A stretch of DNA of 64,000 bases from Saturnia japonica. Lineage: Eukaryota > Arthropoda > Insecta > Lepidoptera > Saturniidae. The translations under genes were made by a program, and so were the position numbers. Positions within the stretch are counted from its first letter, which is position 1. Each line of letters starts with the position of its first letter. The notes under the pieces are model-generated. The model saw only the letters and a list, made by a program, of their open reading frames with translations, was not told where the DNA came from and made no database searches. Location of the stretch: assembly GCA_033032175.1 (NCBI GenBank), contig CM065304.1:27782653-27846652 (forward strand). Direction: 5' to 3'. Positions 45,101 through 56,489 of this stretch are shown in pieces.

Positions 45101-48100
45101 AAATAGAAATCGGACGTGCACCTATTGGTCCCACATAAGCGAATAAATATGATGGGGTTTTTTTGGCGAGATCTTGAAGTGACATGTTGTGGTTTTAATT
45201 TTTAATTCATTAACTTAGGTTTTTGACCCTATATTATGAAATATTGGTGACGTTTTGCATGATATAGTTTGGTTTTTGTGCATAAGTGAAGTGGATTATA
45301 AATATAAGCTGAAAGCATTCATTCTGAGGTCCCACAAAATCCTTCTAGAAAGTTATAACAAGGGCGTCACCATCTTGTTAGGATACAGAATAGTCATAAC
45401 ACATGACACTATAATTCACCCGATAATGGCAGTAATGGTCTTCATTAAAGAGGACCGGTCGTCAAGTTAGGAAGAAGAAGAAGAAATATGATGGGTTTTA
45501 CACCTTATGCTTGATAGCAGCGACCCGGTCGAGCCGTATACATAAAACGTCAAAGTAAGATTTTTTGAAATTTTATATTTGTGCAAATGACGAACGACCT
45601 TCAGGAAACTTCAAAAATTTCATGTCTATAAAATTATTTATATAAAATAAATAAAATAATTGTTTATTCAGATTATTATTATTATTCTAAACGGGGGCTG
45701 TGCAGGCTTATGCAGTCCTGTATCACTGCGACCAATGAGATTTATTGCGATCGCCCCACACTGCTAAAGCGTCCCATCAAGTCCTATAGCTTTAATCTAC
45801 TGCAGAACTTTTTTGGCAGAGAGTAACTGAACCTCTTCTGGGAGCAGTACGTGCTTACCCAGAATCCAGTTACGTTTAGGTATTAGTGGGTCACAATCAC
45901 ACAAAAGGTACTTTGGAGTTTCGTCCGCACTTTTGCAGAATCTGCAATCATTTGTGCCCTGGACACCAATGTTGTACATATGTTTATTTAGACAACAGTG
46001 TCTAGCGAGTGTCCTCACTAAGATTCGTGGCTGATTCCTGATGAGCATCACAGCTTCTCCAGCTCTACGCAGGTTGAACGCGTCAATAAGCTCTTTGGAA
46101 TGATTTTGACCTGGCAAATTATACCAGAACATTAAAGCCTCTTGGTTGTAATGGTTCCTTAAGGTCAATCGAACAAGGCTTTTTGGGATACCACAGAATG
46201 GTTCAGGACCAATCTATTTTTCCGCAGCTCCGGCTCTTGCAAGTTGGTCCGCAGATACATTCCCTGGAACTCCTGCGTGCCCCGGGATCCATCGGAGGAT
46301 TAGCCTGTTCTTTTTATGCAGACTGTTTAGCACTGCCACACAATTGGCTACAAGCTTCGATTCTGTTGAATCTGAAGCCAGTGCCAAGAGAGCGGCCTGG
46401 CTATCCGACTGAATGTAAATCGTGTGATTAACATAGGCCTTTTGCAGATTGATATTGGCACACTGAAGTATACCATACACTTCCGCTTGGAAAATGGAGT
46501 TGAAACTGCCAAAACTAATGTGTTTCTTAAAATTGGGTCGCTCTCCACATATTCCACAGCCTACGTTATGTCCTGACTACCTGGTTTCCACCATTATCTC
46601 AGCATTAACCCAAGAGTTCCGTGGAGGGATCTCTATAGTATAAAATTTTCGTAAAATAGTTTTGGGAGTCATCATGTCTGCCCAAAACTGGTGTTTCTAT
46701 CACTGAGTCTAGTAGGGATCTCAAGGACAGGAATAGCCAGTGCACCCTTCCCTGGGCATACATTCTTGTTTACCAGATGCACTGCAGAAACGGGGCAGCC
46801 CCATCAACATCCTGAATCCGTTATTATATTGGACCTATATAGACGGCGCGGCGTTTGCACGCGCGTTTATAGGGTAGCCGTTATCATTTGATTTGGATAC
46901 AATTTGAACGCTACACGCAAGTAATTTCTAGTAGTTTACGGATGTTTACAATGTCAGAGTAAAAAAAAAGAACTATTGCTGAAGTACAAAAATATTAAAT
47001 AAAAAAAGACGTGTGGCACTCGGGGACTGCCGCGGTAAAGCTATTGAACCGAAAAGAAACAATTTTTTTTCTTTTATTAAATAAATGAGAAGTTAATATT
47101 GTTCAAAATATTTTTATTATCTTACAATACATGTAGGTTATTCCGGAATATTTATCATTGAAACTATAGGTTTATGGTAACTGAAATAAGAAACATAAGT
47201 TTGAGACTTGATATCTTCTAAATATCTGGAAAATACCGCGTCAATAAAGGTGCGAGCTTGCATATTGCGGGGCGAAGAGGGGATTACACATGCGCAGTAA
47301 CGCCGATACAACCAATGCCACCTAGAGGCGAGTTGCTGAACTAAAGAGACAAGCGTGATATTTGAAAAAGTCATTAAAAGTTCTGCTATTCATCGATAGA
47401 TGGCAAAACTAAATAAACAGGGACGGATCTAGGGAATAAATTATTAAATTTATTAAACAGCCAAGCTGAATTAGATCGCGAGTGTATTATTATAACAAAT
47501 TATTTTGTGATTAGCTTTGCCCACGACTTCATCCGCGTGTGATATGTTTTATTTTTCAAAATACTCAATTTGCAAATAATACTAATGATATATTTATTAC
47601 ATTAAGTAATTTACAGGTTATTATTTATAAGTTAAGCGTGTAAGCGAAACAAACAAACAAACTTGCGTTGCGTATTTATAATATTTGTCGGAAAAGCCTT
47701 TTTCTTTTCTTCGATAAGTGGAATAGGCTAATGCTAAATATTTTGGAATATTTTTTCAAACCGAACCAGTAGTTTAGTTAGCACGTTGAACGAAAAAGAA
47801 CACAAACGTACAAACAAAAAACACTTTTGCTTCATAACATTAAAATATAAGTGAAAAATAGATAGTATACTTTATTTAATTTGTATGTCATCATTAATCT
47901 TTATTTTTAATTATATCTTACTTGCATCTATTTATTATATCATCATACAGATCTAAGGACTAATTTTACGTAAAGAAATTATATTCTAGATCCGGTCCTG
48001 GAAAATGCATCTGAATGTCGAATTGTATAGAGTTGCAAAACCACAGAATTTTAATTTTATCATACTCCTAAAAATTTATTAATAATAAAATAAATCATTT

Positions 48101-51100
48101 TCTATGTACATCCAGCCGTTGGCGTCCGAATCTGAAATAAGTAAAATAAAAGCCAGCTGACCTAAAATTTGCTTTTATGTAGTTTTAGTTTTGAAAATGT
48201 ATGCCGTAAGTAATTTCTCTTTCGAAATAATACTCAAATTTGATAAAAATTGCTATACTTGCATATTAATATATATCAAAATGTAAAAAAAAAAACTATT
48301 TATATATAATAGGTCTTTACCTGTGAAATTGCCGTTCTGCGGTACTGGTCATTTCAAATCAAAATAATTTTTGTTTGGCTAAGAACTCTAATTTCAAATT
48401 CATTTTATTTTAAAAACATGGAATTCTTTTTCCATAAGTAGTCATTTGTTTATTGATTAGTGTTACATTTTCATCGCATTTCAATCTTTTTTGTCATCAT
48501 GGATACGTTAAAAATTCGAGTAATTATGGAATATGAGTACCGTCGTGGCTGCAACGCGGCACAAGCGGCACGCAACATCAACGACGTTTACGGAGATAAC
48601 ACTACAAACCAACGCACCTTTTATTGGTTTGCTCGCTTCTGTTCTGGGAATTTCGACCTGAAAAATGAACCTCGCGGTCGTCCGAAGACTTTGATCGACA
48701 ATGACGAATTAAAGGCTATTGTGGAAGCTGATGATACAAAATCTACGGCTGAATTAGCAGCAGCTTTCGACGTTAGCGTCAAAAGAATATAGGTCCCTTT
48801 GCGTCAAATTGGCAAGGTAAAAAATCTTGACAAATGGGTGCCCCACGAACTCAATGATCGCCAGCGCAAGTACGCGTCGAGACGTGCCTTGCACTGCTCA
48901 ACAGACACACAAATGAAGGAATTTTGAACCGCATTGTTACCTGCGATGAAAAATGGATTCTGTTTGATAACCGCAAGCGCTCAGCAAGTTGGTTGGATCC
49001 TGGTTCAGCACTTAAACAATGCCCTAAATGAAAACTTACCCCTAGAAAAGTGACTGTTTGGTGGTCTAGCGCCGGTGTGATTCATCACAGCTTCTTACCA
49101 AACGGGGTGAGCATTACTGCAGATGTGTACTGTGAAGAACTGAACACAATGATGGAGAAGCTGGCACATCTCCAACCAGCATTGGTCAATCGCTCGTCTC
49201 CGCTGCTCCTGCACGACAACGCGCGACCTCATACTGCACAGCAGACGGTCTCCAAGTTGCAAGAACTGGGGTTGGAAGTTCTCCGTCATTCGCCCTACTC
49301 ACCAGACCTTGCGCCTACAGACTACTACTTTTTCCAGAATTTGGATAACTCCTTGGCGGGAATAAAATTCAATACCCGAGAGGCAGTACAAAATGCCTTT
49401 GAAGAATTTGTTGCCTCCCGTTCAGCTGATTTCTTTAAGGAGGGCATCAATAAACTGCCACTGCGCTGGCAAAGATGCATTAATTGCATGGGTGATTACT
49501 TCGATTAATACAAATAAAAAATACATGAAAAAAATTAGTTTCAATTTTTGCATACAAAACGGCAATTTCATAGGTAAAGACCTAATATATATATAATTTT
49601 AAAACTGATAATGAACAAATAAAATTATGTAGGTTTTACAACTCTATATATGTCGTTCTTTTATCAAACATATTTTACAACGCCATCTAGCGGTGAGAGG
49701 AGTCCGTGTTCCCGTCGAGTCTGTCGCGACACCCAAGTCATTCATTTCATAAGTATACATGATACGTAAAAAAAAAATTCTTTGTCCATCTATCTATCGG
49801 TTTGTCCCGGGTAATCTCCGAAATGGTTGGACCGATTTTGACGGGACTTTCAATAGCATTAGGCTACTTTTATTTATGTATGTATCTCTATCTTCTAAGA
49901 ATAACCATCAATAAGCATTTTCATCTTTAAAATAACCGAGACCGGGGGGTAGCACGATTCGCGTGTGTACCCGATGGATGGTAATTTGTAGCCCACGCGA
50001 GTGCAGCTGCTGGTACAGCTAGTACATAATAAATATGGAGGCAAATATCACACATGGTCATTTAATTCCAAACTAAGCAAAGCTTATATTGTGCTAACTA
50101 AACAACTGGTTAACATATTAACATACTTGTTACATTACAACATACATACCTTAATATATTTAACACCCAGACATATAATTATTTATTTTCGTCACATATA
50201 TGTTAGTCGTATGCGGAGATCGTATCCGCGACCTCTAGGCACAATAGTAAGTAGAGTTTACTACCATTGCGCTACCAGCCCGTCGTACATTTTTTGCCGG
50301 CCACAGACAAACTGAACGCGTTGGTGTGAATGACGCTTGCACGCAAGTAGATCGTCACCGTGAACGCAGATCGGACGCGTAAAGGGAAGATCAAATTAAC
50401 ACGTTCATTTTGGATTAGCAATTATTACGACCTCAAGACCTTTTTTTTGCTTTCCACTCTACATAAGTACATATCTCAATTCAAAACAATTCCCCATTTG
50501 CGTCGGCAATATATTACGTAGATTTAGTTAAGTACATAATTATGGTTATGTACCTAAGTAATTACGTTTTTATTGGGATATCGCTCTTTTTGGAAGTAAT
50601 TAAATCATATTTATTCAGGTTTAATTATAATGTTTGATTGATGATTTAATTATATTTACTTACCAGAAGATTGATTATTATATAATAGTAGTTACACATC
50701 CCTACCCTTGTTTGACATAACATTTGCTTGACGTTTGGTAAAAATGACGTCAAACGTTTAGTAATCGTTTCGAGTACTTTTTTTGTTTATTACGGTACGC
50801 AGCTAATCCGTGTCAAACAAATGCATTTAATATTTTAAAATAAATTAATAATTATCATGAATGTCCGATGCTGTTAACGTACAGGGCCAAAAAAAAACAA
50901 TGTCCTTTGTACAGTATATTTTTTTCCTCACTTCGCACAATATTTTTGACGTAATTTTCTAAAACAAAAATTTTTTTGATTGTATAATATGCAAGTATAT
51001 ACAGATGAATTTAATCATAAAAACTAAAACTGCATCGTTGGTTTTTTGTAAAATCCTTATTCGTACCCAGGAATCGAACCCGTTGATTTTGAAAAAAGTA

Positions 51101-54100
51101 AACACTGTATTATTGTTCATTTGATAATGTCGCTAATAAGGATCAAATTCTCCGAAGTAATGGCATACGGCAAACCTAACATTTTCCTTGTCTTCGAAGT
51201 CAATATTTTATTCGTTGATGAAATATTTTTTTCAATTATGAACATCATTAGTCAAACACTAATCCTTTACCTACGTATGACTGCGGGTAAATCGGGCCAG
51301 AAACTACGAGTATTTTTCACTATACCTCGTAGTTTACTATTTAGCCATCCATGCCCACTTGATAAATTTACTATGTATACTACCTGCAGCCGGCCCGTAT
51401 TCGGTTTACCTAATAATATTTTACTATCACTTTCTATGAAGACATACTTTCACTACATTATTGACCCCTATGAAAATTTCATTAGAATCTTTCGAGCCGT
51501 TTAAGTGTGATTAGTGAATAAATATTCAAGTAAACATAATTTCTCATTTATAATAAATTCGCATGATAATTATGTATATAATTATAGGTATATCTATACT
51601 TGAAATCTAAATTATTTATTAACTTATCTACTTTAATATCTCTAGCTCTACTTGTTATTAGGGCTTTTTCGCTATTAATTATTTTTATCATAATTATTAT
51701 ATCTTATGTTAAATATTATAACATCTGTGTTTTGATTAAATCAATGACGTCTTTGCGGATGTTTCCTTTCTTGAATGTTTTTCTACTATATCGGCCTTTA
51801 TCACGATTTTTTTTATTATGCAATGTTACATTCTTAGTTGTTACTTTTTAATCATCCATCATGTAGTGCATTATATAATAAACTAAATGTGCCTAGAGTT
51901 CCAACAATGTTAAATTTATTCGACCAAGTTTTCACCGAGCTGCCAACGCACCCTTGTAACCTGCTCTTGTATTGATTTCCCGTACTTGCCGCTTACAACT
52001 AGTCCAAATGCTTACATTCAGACAATTTTTTTTTTAATTCTGATTGGTAGTTCCAAAGATTAGCACAAACAAGTAAACACTGTCTTGAGCCTTGTAACAT
52101 TATTAATTTTGTATAGATTATGGCGTATAAAATTTTCAGCTATCACCGGCCGCTTCGTGTAATAATATTTTACGAAGTTGTAAGTGGAAGAATACATTGT
52201 ATCGTTGCGATCAACTTTTTCAGCAAGTCTTCACGATGACCAGTTTATGTTGCACTTTTAATTACCTCGCGATCGACCCTAAGTAAGATATGAACAATTC
52301 TATACTTTTTAACACATCATCATATATTATGTGTTATTTTTATTAATATTACTCAATTAATTTTTCATCAAATTAATGGTTCAACCATAATTTAGAGCCT
52401 AAGTTCCATCCACACTATTGATGAAACATAGACATAGATTTTATTAGTTTAAAATTCATGTTTGTTATTAAAAAAAATCGTTAAGAGTGCCATCTGTTGA
52501 TACTAATGACAACATACTCAAGACGCCATCTATTAGCAATATCATAAACTAACAGAAAAGCTGTTAATTAGATTGTTTACATTCTAGGTATAGTGCACAG
52601 AGTACATTTGTATATAGTATAATGTGCGAAACATTAGAACAGGCCATCTGCATCTATATATTAATACGTGAAGCAAAAGCTTTCGGTACCTTTTTAAGCG
52701 TATTGCATGCACGGAAGACTGTGGGATTTGGCATAGTTAAGGTTTATATGGAGAACGAGTGCAGAAAGCTAAAATTTATCGTCGATGCGTCAGTTGTGGC
52801 GAGAGATGTCGCTATAATGTCCGTTACTAATATATTAAATTAAATTAATTAATATTGCGAATCCTAGCCCGAAACGTGCCATTGAACTTAGACCCCCAAA
52901 AATATTGACATTACCACTCAACGAAAAGTGACAGCAAGTGATGTAGATAATACTCATTATTTAGGTTCATGAATACTGCAAATGTCAAACAGAAAATATT
53001 ATTTGATCAAAAAGTCGCTGTTCGAATTTCGAGCTTAGGACGATCGCCAGTTATTATAATTACTTAAGTTGGTAATTTTTATCATTTTGTAATATATGTA
53101 GCATTTAATCACAACTTCTTCTGACGCTTACTGATGATGTAGCCAAAGATATTGGGATGCTAACCCTGGTCGGAAAACGTGCTAACAAGTGCAGCTACCA
53201 GAACACCCTTATAGAGTCCTTATGCGGCAGATTTTCAACTTGAGGATGGCCTCTACCCTAGTGGGCTTTATAAAATGCCCACCACTATGCTATGATTTCC
53301 TCCACAGAAATCTTAGGTTCATATTAATGATTCGAAACATAACACAATATTTTCTGTACGGTGAAGGTATTTCACGAGTCGGGCTGAACTTTCAAAGAGA
53401 TTTCTCTATGCCCTACCTTTCTTAACAACTATAACATATAAAATGTTGCTTATTTCGTGTTTTGGATTAATTTTGTATAGACCGGGTTGATGATGACTTA
53501 GTCAATCAATTAAAAACTTAAATTAACTTAAATTTTAACAATGGCCCCAAACTAGGCATGCCTGTGTCTTGGGAACCTTACATACGAGTTACCATATTAT
53601 ACTTACTCATAATAACATCTCAAATCATTACATTACACATTACTTATTCATTATACTACATACCATACCGTTATATAGTTTATACATAAATATTAAACAA
53701 GTACTTTAATGTTTACACTTTACTTAATGTCACACTTTTTTCTTTTATATGAGGACACAAATTCACACACGGCCATTTAATTCCAAACTAAGCAAAGCTT
53801 GTAATATGGTAACTAAACAGCTGATATACATATATATATTAGATATTTAACACCCTTGCACACAAAAGTCAGTCATGGGCGGGGATCGAATCCGCAACCT
53901 CTCAGCTCAATAGAAGGGTACACTACCGATGCGCCACGAGGCCTGTCAAAAATGTCTGACAATGACTGATTACGCGAAAAGAGTTACGTCTCTATACAAC
54001 ATTAGAAGTGGAATGACCTCCCATTATTTTTTTAGAACAGACTATACTGTTAGCCTGATGAACCCTAAAATTTAGAGCCTCTGATGGTTTTTACAGTTTC

Positions 54101-56480
54101 ACCTAGCCGAGAAAGCGTGGGCAACATGCGGGCAAGGGTGCCAAAGTGGCCGGACCTCAGCTTGGGCTGTTGCCTTCATTGCAACGAAGTCACAATCTGA
54201 TTATGTCCCTATCCATAACCGCGAAAGCGTGGGCAACATGCGCGCAAGGATGCCAAAGTGGCCGGACCTAAGCTTGCGCTGTTGCCTCGATTGCAATGAA
54301 AGTTGCGATCTGACTAATTCCCTATTCATAAGAATTTGAGCATGGTCTAAAGTGTCTAAACTAACTATCATAAAAAAAAATCCGTTACAGAACCTATGTA
54401 CCTGTGTGTTTTGCACGTATGTATAAACATAGTGTGTAATGATATCTGTGGGTAGCTAGTGATTGTAAGTGCAGTGTCACAAAAATCGCGCGAGCGGCTG
54501 CAAGACTCAAGGGCTTCACATCGGGGGAACAGAGTTAGGCTTGAGTTGCCGCTGGAAAGGGAGGATGTGACGGGTGTGTGGAAGCGGAGTTAGCCGCCCG
54601 TCCCTCTGGTCCCGCGCAGGGAGCCCTCTATCCCTGCGCGTTATAGGAGTACTGCCGCCGCATCGCCGCTGTACCGCCGCCGTGTGTACTAACCGGAAGT
54701 CTATGAACATTAACGCCAACAACGACGAAAAACATGTCTACTTAGAAAATTTGACTTCCTTAAAGATAATTTTCGTAAATATGAAATTATCCCTGAGATT
54801 AGACAATAAAATTCGTATTTACAATCCAATTAGTAATTAATAATTATCGTAATGTGAATGCAAAACTGTTATACTATTTTATTAGAACAAAGATCTCGAA
54901 ATAAATGTTTCAATATATTATTCAAAGTTACAATGTTCCAATATTAATGCATTATACTTCAATATAATAAAATAGGTGCCTACCTACTTAAATTCATGTT
55001 ATTTATATACATAATAAATTCTTATTTGGGTTGAACATTTTACGACTACGTCCCAGTTTAATTTATAATATCCGGTTACGTTATCTGCATCGATGCGATT
55101 TCTAGTTACCCAACAAAATAAAATCCACAAAAATAAGGTGTCGTCGATCGAAAGATTTCTAAAAACTGGAATTTATGAAAACAGAAAATTTTGAATTTTT
55201 TCTTCATGTTGTCAACTTGCATTATCGCACCTACTAGCATAGATATTTGCAACATTTAGCATCAGCTTAAATGGTTTATAAGCTAAGCCAATTCTTTCGG
55301 AGCGAGCTCGTGCATCTGATTCCTACAAGCAGCATAAATTTTCGGCTTAGGAACGCATCATGAAACCATTCCGATTACAAATACACATACGCATGGTCCA
55401 CTCCTTCCCCCCAGGAGGAGGGAAACGTGCAAATGAGTATATGTTAGTTAGTTCGAGTTCTCTTAGAATTAGGGAATTCGTTAGATCGCGACCTTTTCGC
55501 ATTCGCGACGACCGCCTGAGCCGAGATTCGGCCACTCTGGCACCCTCGTGCGGGTCGTGACAAACTTTCGCGGCTGAGTGCCCTAAGCGCTCGCCCCCAA
55601 GTCCGGTGAAGCTGTAAAAGCCGCAGGCTCTGTTTTTGGATAGGGCCCCTTAGGCTAACAGTGTAGTCAGTTCAATAAAAAAAAAAAACCCAACATGATA
55701 AAATTATGTCCGGGTATTTATTTTTTAATGTATCACAATCTACCTAGTTTACCAGGCAAACTAAAGATGTGGCGTCCCAGTGAACGTTTGCCAGCCATAC
55801 TAAACCTTTGGCTTCCTTACGTCACAAAAATGTATGAAAAATGAACATAAATGCCATTGCCGGGAGCAGAGTTATATAAATAAGTATACTTAAATAGTTT
55901 TATAAATATAATATGTATGTATATGTATATATATATACACTATACTAGTATAAGCGGTAAATTTATGACAGAATAAATGTTCGATGAGAAAGTTGTATTG
56001 TTAACGGCTCTGTAGGTACCTGTTACTTTCTATAATTCCTTAAAGGGTATTCCATAAAATAGAGAAGAGAAATTTGTGTTGTGAATATGGTAAAACTCAA
56101 AAGGGCGATAGTTATGTTGAATAACAATGCGCATCTCCTTTCTTATAAAATCTATGTCTATGAATTAAAAAGAAAATGTAGATTGAGTTGCTAAGATACA
56201 AACATTAAGAAAAAAAAAATGTTATAAAAGAAAAGTGATTTATTTAAAATCGCTCCGTAATCCTCCTCCTCAACAAGTTATAAGGTCGTATTCATAAACG
56301 GTATCTGTCTGTAATATTTAATATTTTCTTTACAGTTTTCAAACATCTGGAATTGACTTTTTGCATTCGCACATGCCCCGACGCGTGGCTTCCTGCGGCT
56401 ATCAAACTGCGCTCACCGTTGTAATCAATACAGATATCGAAGATTACTACAGCACTACAATTGCATCGCAAGGAGTATTG
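42193..56480 (+). CDS. Pickpocket-type DEG/ENaC sodium channel, partial
   Basis: Exons 42193-42380, 43050-43146, 44358-44467 and 44707-44872 join in phase (2, 0, 2) into 187 codons; a further exon is 56336-56480. The cytoplasmic N-terminus FCKRTDLHGYKYIV carries the conserved His-Gly gating pair (H48, G49). The first membrane segment is ALFVALSIACAASFVVMAYK, followed by YARNPVL, then the ectodomain signature PFPAVTICDLN (P108-N118). The 56336 exon reads GYQTALTVVINTDIEDYYST and ASQGVL, matching the family block before V-L-I-H. The 44872 donor is phase 0 but 56336 needs one prior base pair remainder (phase 2), so at least one exon of 3n+2 length, expected to carry the Cys and F-N motif, was not found. 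Downstream exons, including the second membrane segment, were also not found. The window shows either a gene with very long introns or one broken by transposons. Confidence 0.82.
43690..43880 (+). repeat. SINE-like dispersed repeat in pickpocket intron 2
   Basis: It contains AATGGCAAACAGGCATACGG, CCTAATGGTAAGCAGC and AAGGAGCTCTAGAAACC, and matches the copy at 31930-32105 in its last 40 bp. Confidence 0.6.
43888..43970 (+). repeat. Fragment of GC-rich repeat family
   Basis: A T-run, then AGAACTGGCTTTACTGTTGG, CTTAGGGGCTGTGAAG, and CTTTTACAGCTTCACC. Related blocks are at 54028-54110 and, inverted, 55590-55690 (GGTGAAGCTGTAAAAGCC, GCTAACAGTGTAGTCAGTTC). Confidence 0.55.
44920..44990 (+). repeat. 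tRNA-like SINE head remnant
   Basis: GTAGAGTCGTAGTGGGAGAA followed by GTCTGTAGGTTCGAGCC resembles A and B boxes of a tRNA-derived SINE. It is too irregular for a tRNA gene. Pickpocket intron, 48 bp after an exon. Confidence 0.4.
45240..45485 (+). repeat. Dispersed repeat, copy 1 of 2
   Basis: Landmarks ATATAGTTTGGTTTTTGTGC, ATAAGTGAAGTGGATTATAA and an AAGAAGAAGAAG end recur at 57890-58105 in the same orientation. A 71-codon open frame overlaps it but is not conserved in copy 2. Confidence 0.6.
45665..46700 (-). mobile_element. LINE (jockey/R1-like) 3' end: RNase H and zinc end
   Basis: Minus strand. The RNase H part is disrupted at its start (GCGICGE, then AEVYGILQ) and reads YIQSDSQAALLALASDS and ILRWIPGHAGVPGNVSADQL, giving the D, E, D and H/D residues. 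A shift at ~46190 leads to FWYNLPGQNHSKELIDAFNL, LARHCCLNKHMYNIGVQGTN and a CRFCKSADETPKYLLCDC zinc-type end, then the stop. The element ends at an (ATT)n tail at ~45670. Upstream coding fades out by about 46850. Confidence 0.85.
47505..47700 (-). mobile_element. Helitron end fragment
   Basis: On the plus strand TTAGCTTTGCCCACGACTTC ATCCGCGTG is the inverse of the Helitron 3' hairpin and CTAA end. The body to about 47700 (AAGCGAAACAAACAAACAAAC) is typical. Minus orientation. Confidence 0.6.
48310..49584 (+). mobile_element. Mariner (mori subfamily, DD34D), recently degraded
   Basis: Terminal repeats TAGGTCTTTACCTGTGAAAT and, inverted, ATTTCATAGGTAAAGACCTA. The transposase starts at 48499 (MDTLKIRVIMEYEYRRGCNA) and ends at 49508 (CINCMGDYFD). 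DNA-binding block RGRPKTLIDNDELKAIVEA; WVPHEL linker; catalytic LLLHDNARPHTAQQT and YSPDLAPTDYYFFQNL with 34 residues between the last two Asp. Disabled by a TAG at 48790, a shift near 48890 and a TGA at 49029. It lies in the long pickpocket intron. Confidence 0.93.
49785..50022 (+). mobile_element. Non-autonomous Helitron-like element
   Basis: GGTTTGTCCCGGGTAATCTC, GGTTGGACCGATTTTGACGG, then the GC-rich end CCCACGCGAGTGCAGCTG and TACAGCTAG. Same family as 6990-7383, but internally shorter. Confidence 0.75.
50030..50300 (-). mobile_element. tRNA-derived SINE, family B, copy 1
   Basis: Minus strand head at 50206-50290 with tRNA-like A and B boxes (plus: GGAGATCGTATCCGCGACCT), body with CATTTAATTCCAAACTAAGC. 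Head and body match 53755-53945; the body alone recurs at 58490-58595. Confidence 0.65.
50320..52620. other. Pickpocket intron, no features recognised
   Basis: AT-rich sequence with several small open frames lacking known motifs. 51068-51090 has a GGAATCGAACCCG box that may be a worn SINE B box. 52485-52560 holds two CGCCATCTATTAG / TGCCATCTGTTGA motifs shared with 41860. No exon was supported. Confidence 0.4.
52655..53050 (+). repeat. Dispersed repeat, longest copy
   Basis: It shares TTAATACGTGAAGCAAAAGC, AAAGTGACAGCAAGTGATGT and CGAATTTCGAGCTTAGGACG with 3885-4120 and 4480-4690. A 73-codon open frame (52622-52843) overlaps it but is not shared by the other copies, so it is not a gene. Confidence 0.65.
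53755..53945 (-). mobile_element. tRNA-derived SINE, family B, copy 2
   Basis: Minus strand head begins GGCCTCGTGGCGCATCGGTA with B box GGATTCGATCCCC. Body to CACGGCCATTTAATTCCAAA on the plus strand. Confidence 0.75.
54028..54320 (+). repeat. GC-rich repeat with an internal tandem duplication (~106-bp step)
   Basis: GAAAGCGTGGGCAACATGCG occurs at about 54117 and again at about 54223, each followed by CAAGG (G/A) TGCCAAAGTGGCCGGACC and a GCTGTTGCC block. The leading part (AGAACAGACTATACTGTTAG) links it to 43888-43970 and 55510-55690. Confidence 0.7.
54485..54720. other. GC-rich island of unknown nature
   Basis: Strong local rise in GC and CpG (TGCCGCCGCATCGCCGCTGT, CGTCCCTCTGGTCCCGCGC). Both strands have short open frames with low-complexity Arg/Pro/Gly. 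It could be an LTR, a promoter or a repeat. Nothing specific is recognised. Confidence 0.35.
55340..55690 (-). repeat. GC-rich repeat family, inverted copy
   Basis: CTCTGGCACCCTCGTGCGGG, GGTGAAGCTGTAAAAGCCGC and TAGGGCCCCTTAGGCTAACA followed by an A-run are inverse matches to the copies at 54028-54320 and 43888-43970. The T-run head of those copies is this A-run end. Confidence 0.65.
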
Positions 56481-56489
56481 GTACCTTTT

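Noticed and set aside
51885..51990. Short frame NLFDQVFTELPTHPCN as the missing pickpocket exon
   Set aside because: It faintly recalls the L-F...F-T-E-x-G-x-C block but lacks the F-N motif, has no convincing acceptor and donor of the right phase, and ends at a stop.
52622..52843. 73-codon frame as a gene
   Set aside because: Falls within a dispersed non-coding repeat; the same frame is not open in the copies near 3900 and 4500.
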